Of a stretch of 64,000 nt of DNA, positions 1 to 10,452 are shown piece by piece. The stretch lies in assembly GCA_030704615.1 (NCBI GenBank), contig CM060734.1:14320001-14384000 (forward strand). Direction: 5' to 3'. The position numbers and the translations under genes were made by a program. This stretch comes from Takakia lepidozioides. Taxonomy: Eukaryota; Streptophyta; Takakiopsida; Takakiales; Takakiaceae. Positions within the stretch are counted from its first letter, which is position 1. Every line of letters starts with the position of its first letter. Below the pieces are notes generated by a model that was given only the letters and a program-made list of their open reading frames with translations, was not told the origin of the DNA and searched no databases.

Positions 1-560
1 CTGCGACAGAACATCCTTTTCAGGAATTGGACTGAAGAAGAGGGTCGTGCAATTGAAGGGAAGCCAGTGCCTGGATGATGCTTCACCGTCGATGACAGAA
101 ACTCAACAATAGTGTGAATGTTGTCCCTCTGTAGACGAATTCTGATATGGAGGATTCCCAAAGGAGGTCCCGACAAGAAGTTTGGCATCATCAGCATCGC
201 CAATGAACCTGCAGAAACAAACTTAAATTCAATGTAACAGACACAGGATAACCTCCACTACCCAGTGGAGGTTGTCGGATTTGAAAAAGCCCTCGAGACG
301 AGTTTTCGGAGAAGGCCCCTGTATCTCAAGGCTCGGGATGGTATGGTGTGGAGAAACGCTTGGATGAGACTAGGAAATAGCAAAACAATTCCATGTCAAT
401 TCAGATTGAAAAGGAAATCACAATACACAACAGTTTTTCTAGAGAAAAAACAATACAACCTATAAAAAAAACCAATCAAGAATAAACATTGAATCACAGA
501 CGTGGTTGATCAATAAAATCTTTATTTGAAGCATCATATCGGAGATTCCCGTAATTAGAA
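1..560. other. Non-coding stretch, left edge
   Basis: No gene is recognised. The only structured element is the short palindrome at 250-273, listed separately. The rest is AT-rich unique-looking sequence and may be the 3' flank of element C or of the phosphatase-like remnant. Confidence 0.4.
250..273. repeat. Element C palindrome, copy 1
   Basis: The arm AACCTCCACT is followed by a 4-nt centre and its exact reverse complement. Two more copies lie at 5123-5146 and 6256-6279, and a half copy (AGTGGAGGTTG) lies near 2175. The arms are identical in all three full copies, so this is a repeated cis element and not a chance palindrome. Confidence 0.8.
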
Positions 561-563
561 TCA

Positions 564-1255
564 TCAACATAATCCAGGAGAGGGCTTAAACTTGGGATCG
601 GTGGAAACATTCTGACAAGGCTTAAGTCCTATCCTCTTTCCCTGAGATAACTGGAAACCGTGTGAGATTTCTTCATTCCAAGCAAATATTTCTGAAGAAA
701 CCTTCTGGAGATAGCAAGAGTCCGTCTCAATGGATTCAAACGATTTTAGAATCAGGCAGGATTCAGACGGGTTCAACACACACTTAATAGCTGAATCGTC
801 AATAAGTAGAGTGTTACTCAGGTTGTACTGACCACCAAATCTTGCCAGACCGTCATCAATGGCTTCAAGAACAGACTCGGCGGGTCGTATCCTGATATAA
901 ATTGAGGGGGTGGACAGAAGTAGGACGAGAGATACAATTTTCTGAGACATAACGAATGCCGGTGAGGAAGACCCCGAAGCATAAAGTCCAGTATAGGCTG
1001 CAAGTTCTTGTACATCATGCAGGCTTTTCATATACCTAGACGGAAATGTTTGTTCAACTCTGTCCACATCTCACGATATTTTTCCCGCCTATAGACAAGT
1101 CGAAATCCAACAGAAGCTGGTATCCTGTAGTCTGTCTCGGACATTCGGGGGACACAATAGCTCTTCTGGTGCTTCAAGACTTTGCACAAAACTCCATTCA
1201 GGTCAAAAATTATCAAGCGCAATCCTTTCGCAACTGGAGAAACTGGTGCTTGCAA
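564..1255 (-). pseudogene. FCP1/NIF-type HAD phosphatase-like remnant
   Basis: Two overlapping reading frames together show the hallmarks of an FCP1/SCP-like HAD domain. The first (1255-1028) carries RLIIFDLNGVLCKV, matching the family's first strand with DxNG in place of DxDGT. The second (1067-564) carries GQYNLSNTLLIDDSAIK, which fits the NTLLIDDSxxK motif near 792-825. These plant proteins are usually uncharacterised HAD-like phosphatases. The middle of the domain is not recognisable and the two halves are in different frames, so this is probably a decayed gene or has an unresolved intron. It lies downstream of, and on the same strand as, the element C methyltransferase-like gene and may be cargo or simply a neighbour. 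Confidence 0.5.
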
Positions 1256-1269
1256 TTTGTGAGAAATTC

Positions 1270-2440
1270 ATACATCCACTCAGGTGGTAATCAAGATAAA
1301 CCAAGGATAGGATTGACATTGGGAACAACGTCCATTGGACAGTCGAGGTTCATGAAAATCTAGAGAAAGCCATTACGTTTCAAATTGTTCCAATGAAGCA
1401 TCAGGAAATTTTTGTTTTCTAAGATAAAACCTGTCACTGCAAATCCCATAGCAAGAGGCATTTGACCTTTGGTTCATTATACGGTGGACATCCTATGGGT
1501 TTTTCCATGTTGAATATATCAGCGTCTTTTCCGGCGAAAACCGAAACTCTTCCAGGTGCGGTTTGAGTTCATCAAGAAGAAACCTGTCCTTGGAGGGTCG
1601 ACGAGCACTTATATTCGACTTTGGGTTTTAAGTACGACGTATACATATTTTCTACAGTGTCGATAAGCAGCGTGGTTGATTTGTACGCTACAAGGGTCGT
1701 CTACAGTTGTGAAAAGGTCGTATAGACGTTTAAGATATATTGGCCGCTTTCGAATATTGGGCCATTCGGCACTGAACGTCTGTCTATGCTTCACGCAGTT
1801 CTCATTGCTGAATTCCCTGACTTGTAAAACCTTCTTCCAAACAAAGCCAGCCCTATATCCAGGAATTTCTAACGGTTGAGTTTCCAAAAGTAGACTCAAA
1901 ATGCTTAAGGACCCATTTCAGAAGTCGTCCAACCAATTCGGACATACTAAGCTTGAACCAATTCGGACATACTAAGCTTGAAGAAGAACAGAACAATTAA
2001 TTTATTTTGAAAACTAGAAGAAGGACAAAGAAGAACATAGCTAAGATGGTTATGAGGTGTATTCCCGTTTCGGGGAGGGGTTCCGAATTTTCTGATGGTG
2101 CTACTCGCTCTCTTTTCCTTCGCGGTGACCAACGATCATCTCCGGCTCATCTCCTCCATCTCGCAACATCGACTAGGTAGTGGAGGTTGTTTGTTTGACC
2201 GATCAGTTGGGCTGCCCTTATTTTAAGTCCACATGCCTCCTCACTGTTGAGTCGCTATGGATTCTATCCGGGTTTGTGTGATTTCCTCCAATTTCGTTCA
2301 TGGATCTATACGAGTTTTCTTACCGTCAGTCACATGTAAATTTCAAGAAGGTGGAAATATAAGATACAGATCAGGTTTTGCAAAAAACACAACCAGATAC
2401 AATACACACAATTTGTTCCATTATAATGCTTGAAGACACC
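1270..2440. other. Region with no recognised gene
   Basis: A minus-strand open frame at 1899-1609 (96 codons) has no recognisable domain. A perfect tandem repeat lies at 1931-1980. A half copy of the element C palindrome lies near 2172-2185. Nothing else was identified. Confidence 0.4.
1931..1980. repeat. 25-bp perfect tandem duplication
   Basis: Two head-to-tail copies of a 25-bp unit beginning AACCAATTCGGACATACTAA lie at 1931-1955 and 1956-1980. The copies are identical, so the duplication is recent. Confidence 0.9.
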
Positions 2441-2455
2441 ATAAATCTCCAGGTG

Positions 2456-2878
2456 TCATTCGTTACCTACATCCAAATTGACATGCTGGGAGACACTTTG
2501 AGAGCGAGTTGGGCTCTGAGTTCGGCCTCTGCCTCCGCTGTTTTTTCTTGGAGACGGGCTTTTAGTCCTGCCTCTGTCACACTGTCCATTTTGCGGGGGA
2601 TGGGCTCTTAGTCCTCCCTCTGTGTCCGCTATCTTTGTGGGACACGGGCTCTTTGTCCTCGCTCTCTCTACCCTCTCTTTCGCGGAGACAGGGGACATTG
2701 GTGTCGGCTCGTCCCCTTCTACAGGTTTGAACCAGTCGTCTGCACTCCCAATAAAATTGCCGCGCACCTCGATTGAGCTCGCCTCCGCACCCCTTGATGG
2801 TGAAGCAGGATTACTCTTAGTTCTCTCGCTTGAACTCGACGAATCCCCATCCAGAATCAACATTGTGGACCGCAACAA
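2456..2878 (-). other. Disordered RTKSP-repeat coding segment
   Basis: An open minus-strand frame encodes a low-complexity, Ser/Pro/Arg-rich sequence with repeated RTKSP, RTQSP and SPSPRK motifs. Such repeats are typical of a disordered basic tail. It follows the methyltransferase-like exons of element C on the same strand and may be the C-terminal tail of that protein, but no splice link was proven. No enzymatic domain is visible. Confidence 0.4.
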
Positions 2879-2959
2879 ATCTTGGGTGATGTTCTCAATA
2901 CCATCCTGTGACTGAATTCTGAAGTCCTAAATACATCTAGGTGTCCAGCCTCCCAACGG

Positions 2960-4070
2960 TCTGCATTGTCACCATCGTGGCCTCGTTGTCCCCGTTACCA
3001 TCGATGCCTCGTCCTCCTCTACGTGTTCGGAATGTCCGCCTCCTTCTTCCAAGTCTTCATCTTCCTCCTCCTCATCCTCATCATCGTCTCCGCCGTCAAC
3101 CTCTTCAGCAATATTGTCATTCTTTAAATTAGCTTCAACTTTTTCTTTGCAAAACCTTTTCTTGGTTGAGTGGTTGATGTCAAGCACTTGAATGTTTCTT
3201 GCCTGCAGATAAACCCAGTCAGTAAAACAAAGGACGTGTTCGATCAAAAATGTAAAATTCGTATTTAAAATGCAAAAAGGTTTTAACTTACATGAAGGGC
3301 GTATGTCAACATCACGCCTCCGAAGATGTTGACAGCGGACATCTCGTCTCGACAAAACAGGGAGGCCAAATAGTCATATGTGTCAGCTCATAGCTCATGA
3401 TTATAAGTCCTGCACTCTTCTTCAGAAGCTGATGGCTTCTCAGAGGGCCCTTCCAGAATCGGCTGTATTGGCTTGATTAACAGTACGGTGGAGATGTGCT
3501 CGTCGGACATCTCGTCTCGACAAAACAGGGAGGCCAAATAGTCATATGTGTCAGCTCATAGCTCATGATTATAAGTTCTTCAGAAGCTGATGGCTTCTCA
3601 GAGGGCCCTTCCAGAATCGGCTGTATTGGCTTGATTAACAGTACGGTGGAGATGTGCTCGTCCGGATTCTGCATCTCCTCAGGTGTCGCTGGAAAAACAT
3701 AGTCCAGGCACAGTACAGTCCGAGAGAAAGTCTTCGTGCTGTTTTTGTAAATATTTTCATACTCTCCCGGAACATAAAATCCCTGACGGACAAAATACGA
3801 TGTTCTTCCGGGACCATTTTGGATGTAGGAGACCAGATTGGCCGAGGACGGTTGCGTCGAGAAGAAAACAAAAGCACTCGTGTTCATTTTCTGAGCCACA
3901 AAGGCCTCCAGTATGTTCACATAATCGTTGGACTCAAATACAATAGAGTCGTCTTCAGAAACTATATTGACGAACACCATTGCTATGTTGTCAAACCGTT
4001 TTTCGGTGCGAGTCGCAGACGGGACTTGGCATCTGCGAATTTTGTTTCTCCACCCATGATAGCGTAATGA
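2960..4070 (-). pseudogene. Element C: methyltransferase-like exons (broken)
   Basis: This is the 3' half of a minus-strand gene homologous to the element A methyltransferase. The segment around 3990-3700 (FDNIAMVFVNIVSEDD, then a helix and MNTSAFVFFSTQ) aligns with the element A region containing DLVVLDIPDGYP. SRTVLCLDYVFPATPEEM aligns with TRVFEALCLVRRKDTLPPGV of element A. The exon ending near 3292 has SAVNIFGGVMLTYALH, then a GT donor. The exon from about 3213 continues ARNIQVLDINHST and runs into a long Asp/Glu tract. Together these resemble the SAM-binding motif I region followed by its acidic strand. A 168-bp tandem duplication and at least one frameshift near 3990 break the frame. The motif residues are degenerate, so catalysis is doubtful. 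Confidence 0.55.
3337..3662. repeat. 168-bp tandem duplication inside a coding exon
   Basis: The segment beginning GGACATCTCGTCTCGACAAA at 3337 is repeated at 3505. The second copy lacks about 10 bp. It duplicates the end of the methyltransferase-like exon of element C and introduces stops. Confidence 0.9.
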
Positions 4071-5716
4071 GTCGCTGAAATAATTGCCATGGCATCCTCT
4101 CTATCCTCATAAGCTTTCTTGATGGAGGAGACGTACTTAACAAAAGCGGCCGTGAGTGGTTTTGTCTCCATGTTCATCTTGATCTTGCTTTGGATGTAAT
4201 CCGTCCCTAGTTTGTCTTTAAATGTTGAGAACTCTGCCTTATTGAAGTGGTACTTTCTCTTCACTTCACGCCACTCGTCCTTAGTGTACGGTTCCGTGCA
4301 CTGTTTGCTCCTCCGAGGCCACCCCAACACTTCCATCACATCGTCAACAATAAACCGGCGCATTTTCATGTCGTCTATGTACTTGTTCATGCCTTGAATT
4401 GATTTGTCTTGACCTTTGTAATCTCGAATGGTCAATTTCAGGTACAGGATTTTCTTCGCAACTTTTATCAGCTGCCATCTGCTCAACCCTCGCAGCTTTG
4501 CGATAGCAGATTTCGTGAGCTGTTGTTGTTCACGCTTGTACTGTATCCCAAGCGGGTCGAATAGCTTTCCCTGCTCCCAGTTTTTTTAAACATCTTCCTA
4601 GATCTTCCAAACGTTGTCGTCGCAAAGTACCAGGACCATTGCCTCCTTAATGCTACCCATTTCCAGTATCAAATGACAAGCAAACATGAACTCCTGCACA
4701 TTCATTCAAGGATAAATTGGTTGTCATTCCGACAACAGAAGTATTCTTTAGCATAAAATGAATGTGAATAGTAGATTTTGATTCCATAAATGCATACCTT
4801 CCATTGTTTCGTCTTGGACTTTGTGGTGTGATCGTTGTATTTCTTTGGCTTCCCCCTCAGGTTGAATAACATTCACGCATGCGCAACTTTCTCCAACATT
4901 GTTGTATCAAACTTTTGCGCCTTATTGGGATCGTTGAGGAGCTTTGACAACTTCAGGAGCCTTTGTTCATCGGTAGACCATACAATCTTCGCAGGCCACT
5001 CCCGGTAGTACTCCTTCAGTTCGCTGTCGGAAAGATCCTCGAGAAGTTCCTGCTACAGTTAATGTAAAATGGGTGAGAGAGTTGAAAGTGTGGGGACATA
5101 TCCAATTTTGTAGTTCAACACCAACCTCCACTGCCCAGTGGAGGTTCGTTAAAAGAGAGGTCTGGGAGGAAATGAAGTCCATTACCTTTGCTGCCACGAT
5201 GGTGTGTTGTCCACCAATTACGAAGAACCTTGATACGTCCATCTCCTTCCATTGCTTCGGTCGCGATGAAGCAATCTTCTCGGGATTGGAAGGGTTGATT
5301 AGCGCAAGATACACCGGATGTTTGGAGTCGAACAAATGAAGTTGGAAGAGTCGCACTTTCACTTCGTCCTTATGCTTGATATTTAACGGCTTGTAAACCA
5401 TGCTCCTTGGAGCTAGTTCCATCATAGAAACCTTCACAAGGAAGGTACTCTCGAATCCGAATGGAAATACATCATTGTATTCCTTCGTGAGCCTCTCCTC
5501 CATCTTCTCGCATTTTTCCTTGTCAAAAATCTCCCCAGCTTTAGGTCTCTTGTTATCTGACATCAATGCTGGATCCTGATCCTCCTTCTGTTTCTTCTTT
5601 CCTGCGGAAGTCCCGGCCTCATTGTCATCATTGCCGGCTGTCGACGACTTGCGTTTTCCCTTCTTCGGCATTGATGCTTCCTGTAGTGCTCGCTTCTTGC
5701 GAATGTCGTTCCCCAT
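3983..5716 (-). pseudogene. Element C: ParB-like domain gene segment (broken)
   Basis: The exon at 5716-5186 starts with a Lys/Arg-rich, low-complexity region. It then reads a ParB/sulfiredoxin-like domain ending RFFVIGGQHTIVAAK, which matches the GxHRxxA-type core of ParB N-terminal domains and the FFVWDGNHRLLAW motif of element A. A GT donor follows at about 5185. The acceptor near 5050 leads into ELLEDLSDSELKEYY, and further exons reach 3983 (helical segment ending around SRLRLAP). An in-frame TGA near 4876 sits where CGA would restore Arg. Two more stops lie in the exon near 4600-4580, so the gene is inactive. By comparison with element A the next exons encode a methyltransferase-like domain. 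The role of eukaryotic ParB-like domains in such elements is not known. Confidence 0.6.
5123..5146. repeat. Element C palindrome, copy 2 (intronic)
   Basis: The arms are identical to the copy at 250-273 (AACCTCCACT), with centre GCCC. It lies inside the intron between the ParB-like exon and the next exon of the element C gene. Confidence 0.85.
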
Positions 5717-6192
5717 TGCGTGCAGAAGTCCAGAAAAATACTCCAGGCCCTCGACAAACCTACGTCTGTAAATACAGAGCCCTCGTCTGGAAATCTAAAA
5801 CCCAGTGCAACGCATTCACTCATCAACGACTTGTTCAAACGATCCACCTCCACTTTGAAACCAAACGTCCTGGGGGTTCTCGCATCCTCATGCAGGAACA
5901 AAACCAACATCGGGTTTTCCTCTTTAGATTCAAGCTCTATATCGAGAGCCTCTGTGTATTTTAAGTCTGTTATTACTCCAAGACTTCTGTAATGAAAAGA
6001 CAGTTTGTGATTTGGAGGTGTACCGACAGGTACGATGCCCCAATCTGTCACCTCTGGGTTAAGCTCAAAAATAGCGGTATGCTCAGTTTTGAAATGTGAG
6101 GACTTCCGGCATACGAATGCGCCACAAATATCTCCAATCAATCCCGGGACGCAATCTGGTGGTGTAGGATGTCTTCTGTTACAACCAAACAC
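5563..6192 (-). pseudogene. Element C: unrecognised upstream exon
   Basis: This is a well-behaved minus-strand frame with sequence such as PEVTDWGIVPVGTPPNHKL and RTFGFKVEVDRLNKSL. I do not recognise the domain. Its last part overlaps, in another frame, the basic start of the ParB-like exon at 5716, implying a frameshift or an unresolved splice near 5716. It sits between the OB-fold exon (7.0-7.6 kb) and the ParB-like exon on the same strand, so it probably belongs to the same gene. Confidence 0.4.
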
Positions 6193-6255
6193 AAATTTAT
6201 TAGATAATCAAATAACATGATCTCTCTTACTAGCATCCATCATTCTAGAAATGAG

Positions 6256-6279
6256 AACCTCCACTGGACAGTGGAGGTT
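6256..6279. repeat. Element C palindrome, copy 3
   Basis: The arms AACCTCCACT and reverse complement flank the centre GGAC. It lies between the exon-like frames at 6192 and 6498, i.e. in a probable intron of the element C gene. Confidence 0.85.
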
Positions 6280-6497
6280 TGTATGTACGAGTCTTTCTAC
6301 ATGAAATGGGAAATCCTCCATATTTTACAGATGTTGAAGAAAAAAACTTTAATGAAAATGAGGCACAGGAGCCATTGAGTACATCATCCTGAAACAAGAC
6401 TAATCTACAATAGAAATCTTCGAACCTAATTTGTCCAAAATATACTAAGGAACTTCTCGCACTATATTCAGACAATTCTAGATTATATACCCAAGAA

Positions 6498-6892
6498 CTA
6501 CAGAATGCTCATTCTTATCTCTCTGAGTGTATCAGGCGAATAGTCTGGAGGGGTATATTTTGGGGATCCGGTGATACTATCAGGAGACGCAGGGGAGTAT
6601 CCTGGAGATCTGGAGACGTCCAGTAGTTCCAGGACTCCCCCGCTCGTTTCAGTGTCCAGGAGGAAGTTTGGAGGATAATATCTTTCAGATCCTGATGTGG
6701 ATTCAGGAGATGCTGGCAGATAGTTGTAAATACCTGCCGTGCAGCAACTTGACATATATTCAATGTGAGCTTGGTGAAGACATCACTCAACTGAGTCAAC
6801 ATAGTGTAATCCATGACTGGAGCCACAATGGTAGATGAAGAAGTAATGAGATGGACATCTCCAGTATTAGTAGCACTGACATGTTTGAACAC
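6498..6892 (-). other. Ser/Pro-rich repeat coding segment
   Basis: The frame ending at 6498 encodes repeated SP-x-YSP / YxPPxYSPD-like motifs (GYSPASPDS, KYTPPDYSPDT), a low-complexity, probably disordered segment. Overlapping frames prevent a single gene model. It lies between the OB-fold exon and the 6.2-kb exon on the same strand and may be a linker of the element C protein. Confidence 0.35.
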
Positions 6893-6969
6893 GCAGATGC
6901 TGCTACTCTAGATCTTAAACTGGAAACAAACTGCTCGTACTCTTGATAAAATGTCGGAGGGAATGTCAC

Positions 6970-7588
6970 CTACATATGAAGCGGATTGAGGTAAAAAATA
7001 AAACATACACAACCATGAAATGAAAGCAAAATATAAGAATACTTACAATCTGAATGTCTTCGGGCTTGATTCCATTCGCCACTGTTGTCAATTTGTCCTC
7101 TGACCTCAATGACCACTGTCGATATAGTAGACGTCAAAAACTTCTCAGAAGTGGCGTGGGAGATGAATTGTGCAATTCTTTCACTTGAAAAGAAATTAAG
7201 TTGGATAGGGGGATCAAAAGTAGGCAAAACCTCAATTGTGGTGGCTGATGTAATGCGGATGACCACTTCACTATCCCCTTTGTCCCATTTATGGACGCAA
7301 CCCGAAGTTTTCAATGCGCAAAACATTGCCTTTCACAAAACTCGTTTCATGAGTTTTGACATGAGGGCCGTTAACAGTGAGAGTGACAGTATGAAAACCA
7401 TGTCTATCAGTAACATCAACATGCAGAAATGGAAACCTTGGAGAGTCAGAATAGAGCTTGTCCGCGTTTCCATACCTATTTAAAATCAGACACTCAAAAC
7501 TTGCAGCTCTCACAATATTGTCCAGTTCGTCCACTATAAGCAAAGGTCGGACCTTTCTGACCGCCATAGCAACACACCAAGACACCAA
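6970..7588 (-). pseudogene. Element C: RPA-like OB-fold segment
   Basis: Two overlapping frames (7588-7289 and 7326-6970) read continuously if a one-base shift near 7310 is allowed. The combined sequence has the strand pattern of a replication protein A-type OB fold: FPFLHVDVTDRHGFHTVTL, then a VKGNVLRIENFG turn, then SEVVIRITSATTIEVL. OB folds of this class bind single-stranded nucleic acid. The frameshift marks it as decayed. It lies upstream of, and in the same orientation as, the ParB-like and methyltransferase-like segments and could be the 5' part of the same gene or a separate cargo gene. Confidence 0.45.
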
Positions 7589-7599
7589 GATACCAAGAC

Positions 7600-8820
7600 A
7601 CCAAGTACAAGAAAGAAGACTGAAAGATGCAATGAAATGAGGAGGTCAAGAAAGAAACTTATACTCATTGTGAGTGTGTGAATTGCAGCTGTACAGGACC
7701 TTGAAGAGATGGCGGTGGTCCATGTGCGTCCTAAGTGTGCCACTTAAGAGATGAGTTATTGCACAGATGTCTGCAAGAGAAAGCAGCAAGTTGTGGAAGA
7801 CGACAGCTGAAGGTGCGAAAGCCAAAAAAACAAAATAGAAGAAGAAGAGAATCTTAGGGTTTCACTGAGAACTTGAATTTTGCTTCAAAAGCATAGTAAA
7901 TGAGTTTTGAACCCAAAACATGTTGGTGTACAAGACAGAAAGAGCTTGCATGATAACCAATAAGGCAACCATGAGTTACTGACAAAATATTGTATTGATT
8001 AGGCTTTATGCAAAAATAAAAATAACTAGGGCTTCGCATTGCTCCACACTACTAGCGACAAATTCTGAGAACTACGTTCAATTGGTACAAAAAGGGGATG
8101 GGTCATCCCCACGGCACGGGGTGAGTTGTTAATTTGTTGATGGGGTCTATAAAGTCTTATGAAAAGATGGACTACATTGTGTTCCGATACATGATGCAAT
8201 TTTGGATTGTGAATGTTCAAGTCTTATTAAAAGGTATATTAATGCCATACTAAAGCCATTGAAGGAAAGGGTGCATGTGAAAACATTATGGCTGCAAGAT
8301 AGCATGTTTTACATAAAGGTGCAGTGCAACTTTGGATTGTGAATGTTCAAGTCTTATTAAAAGGTATATTAATGCCACACTAAAGCCATTGGAGGATGGC
8401 GGTGCATGTGAAAACATTAAGGCTGCAAGATAGCATGTTTTACATGAAGGTGCAATGCATAGCCCACAATCTTGTGCATTTGTTGGTAAGATCTGTTTTG
8501 ACTCACACTGAGTATGTGATTCAGTGATGCACATACCTTGGAACCCGAGCCCTGGCCAAAAGGTAATAATTTCCCATCAGCTTCAAAGAAGCACATATTC
8601 TCCACTACTGCAATGCACGGAACCTGGGCACAAAAAACATCACCTATATGCGGGATGGATTCTTACTTCTGCAAAGGTTTCTGTCCCTTTGTGTAATTAA
8701 CACATTCTATCTCTTCCTACGCTATCATTTGGCCTTCATTTTTGTTATATCCATGGGGCTAACAGCCAAGCCGCTACAGCAAGAAACATCTATTCAGTTT
8801 GCAACATGGCTGAATACCTT
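7600..8820. other. Stretch without recognised gene
   Basis: No coding region is supported here. The notable content is the 131-bp tandem duplication at 8197-8459, listed separately. Short frames on both strands show no domain. Confidence 0.4.
8197..8459. repeat. 131-bp tandem duplication
   Basis: Two head-to-tail copies start with TTTGGATTGTGAATGTTCAA at 8201 and 8332. They contain the same stretch down to the GCAAGATAGCATGTTTTACAT block. The copies differ by several substitutions and small indels. Confidence 0.85.
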
Positions 8821-8824
8821 AAGG

Positions 8825-9060
8825 ATGATTTGAAGGGCCTAGCTACAATCAGCACTAGACTGAAATCTAAACTGAGGGCGGGAGTCTACCTTAGAACAAT
8901 AAACAGATGCAGACACGAAAAGGATATTGTCAATACCGGCTGTGTGGTCGACAATATTCATTTTCTGACCTTGCTGCCATGACCCATTTGGGAGCTAGAG
9001 GCTAACGTCAGTAAATATGTTGCGGTGGCATTCAACAACAGAAATCCTTCCACAGGGAAT
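8825..9060 (+). mobile_element. LINE 3'-region scraps
   Basis: 8825-8980 matches the C-terminal coding region of the L1-like LINE found at 23-30 kb (GACTGAAATCTAAACTGAGGG compared with GACTGAAATTTAAACTCAGGG there, and the shared ATTCATTTTCTGA). 8992-9055 matches a region that lies upstream of it in the intact LINE (GCTAGAGGCTAACGTCAG). The two pieces are therefore in scrambled order. They are old, diverged and non-coding. Confidence 0.7.
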
Positions 9061-9080
9061 CATAGGTAATCTGGAGCTTG

Positions 9081-9590
9081 AAATCCGGCCCTCTTGGATG
9101 AATCTGGACCCACACTCTATCCCTGCTCCTTCAGCTATCCATGTCTCTGCACAAATCATGCATACATCCTTGCCTTGTTGCTAGCAGCTGACAATGACAG
9201 CCTAGAATTGGTTAGCATCCCATACAACAATTGCTCGGCCACATTTGGCATACATCTCCACCAGGGCAGTGTTCAGGATGACATCTGGAACAATTCCAGC
9301 TTTGATGATATCACCATGGACCTCTTTCCACTTTTCCAGAGCTCCCAGGCTTGCACACGCATTGCAAACAAAAATAAATGTGATGTGGTTGGGCTTCACC
9401 CCTTTGCACATCATTTGCTCATAGGTCTCCAAAACCTCCATCCAACACCCAGCTTGCTGTGCATATCCTGCAATCATCGCACTCCACAACACCACATCTC
9501 GTTCAGCCATACTGTCGAGCACTCCCTTTGGATCCCCAGCAAGAGATCCCCTTGTCTTGCTCACAACCCGCGCCAACTGTTGCTATATTG
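9081..9590 (-). pseudogene. PPR-DYW pseudogene fragment with OSB-linked flank
   Basis: The minus-strand frame 9576-9202 encodes PPR units (WSAMIAGYAQQ, then KEVHGDIIKAGIVPDVIL, then LVEMYAKCGR). It jumps directly into [10 protein letters not shown], the start of the DYW-type C-terminus, so most of the E/DYW region is deleted. The adjoining 9081-9130, reverse-complemented, matches the OSB-motif segment at 30131-30178. This marks the scrap as a rearranged copy of the 30.1-32.8 kb OSB/PPR pseudogene. Both share Trp where DYW proteins normally have Arg ([10 protein letters not shown]). Confidence 0.75.
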
Positions 9591-9599
9591 CCTGAAAGC

Positions 9600-10095
9600 T
9601 TGCTCATGTATCTTCTGCCGTTTTCGGGCTGGATGGCAGTTGAAGGTGGGTGACCACGACTACCTCCCATCCACAGAGCCTCCGCGACGTGCCACTTTCA
9701 TCCCTCGTGCTTGCCCATACTTGTGCCACGTGCAGTATCCAGAGTGCGCCATGGAAGTCATATGTTCCAGTCATAACGACCACCCCACCCCCATCCTGCA
9801 TAATTTGACTCCACGTGTGGACCTGGGATTAAACGTCCAAAGTCATATATGCCAGTCACGAAGGACCCTCCCGCTCCATATTGTCATGACACGTGTCATG
9901 TCCAATCTAATCCACGTGTTGTCCTGGGGTTAATCTGCGGAAGTCACCTTGTCATGCCACGTGTCGTTCCCGGTATTCTCCACGTGTTGTCTTGGGGTTA
10001 ATCCGCGGAAGTCGCATATGCCAGTCGTGAAGACCCTGTCACCTTCCCTTTGACGTGACACGTGGCATATCCCTTCCGTTCCACGTCAACGACGC
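9600..10095. repeat. Degenerate repeats rich in CACGTG
   Basis: Roughly 80-bp units recur, each with a CCACGTG-type motif followed by a GGGGTTAATC(C/T)GCGGAAGTC-like block and CATATGCCAGTC (clear copies near 9810-9870, 9910-9950 and 9980-10030). The repeats abut the left end of element A and may belong to its outer terminal region or to the host flank. No gene is seen. Confidence 0.55.
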
Positions 10096-10225
10096 TACCG
10101 CGTGAGCCTGGCGCGTGAGCGTGTGAGCGTACGCTCACACAATGATGACGTGGCGTGAGCCTACGCTCACGCTGCTGACATGGCGCGAGCCTGGTCCAGG
10201 TCATACGACGTCACCACAAAGAAGG

Positions 10226-10410
10226 TGGGCCTATAACCGTGGAGACCACAACTGCTGATTTCCTTCCACAACTGCTGATTTCCTCACATGAAGGTGAAAC
10301 GGATGAAGGGTTTTGGGCTTTCCTGGGCCTATAACCGTGGAGCCCCCAACTACTGTTTTCACCACATGAAGGTGAAACGGATGAAGGGTTTTGGGCTTTC
10401 CTGGAGTTCA
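10226..10410. repeat. ~97-bp direct duplication in element A left end
   Basis: GGGCCTATAACCGTGGAG begins at 10229 and recurs at 10326. Each copy runs through GGTGAAACGGATGAAGGGTT to GGGCTTTCCTGG. A related block (GGGCCTATTGCCGTGGAC) occurs at about 54998 in the left end of element B, linking the two elements. Confidence 0.75.
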
Positions 10411-10452
10411 ACCTTCTTTTAACAGGAGCTTCATTTCGTTCCCCCGTCAAAT

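Noticed and set aside
9094-9933. Long plus-strand open frame of 279 codons
   Set aside because: It is the antisense shadow of the PPR fragment and CACGTG repeats, with no domain.
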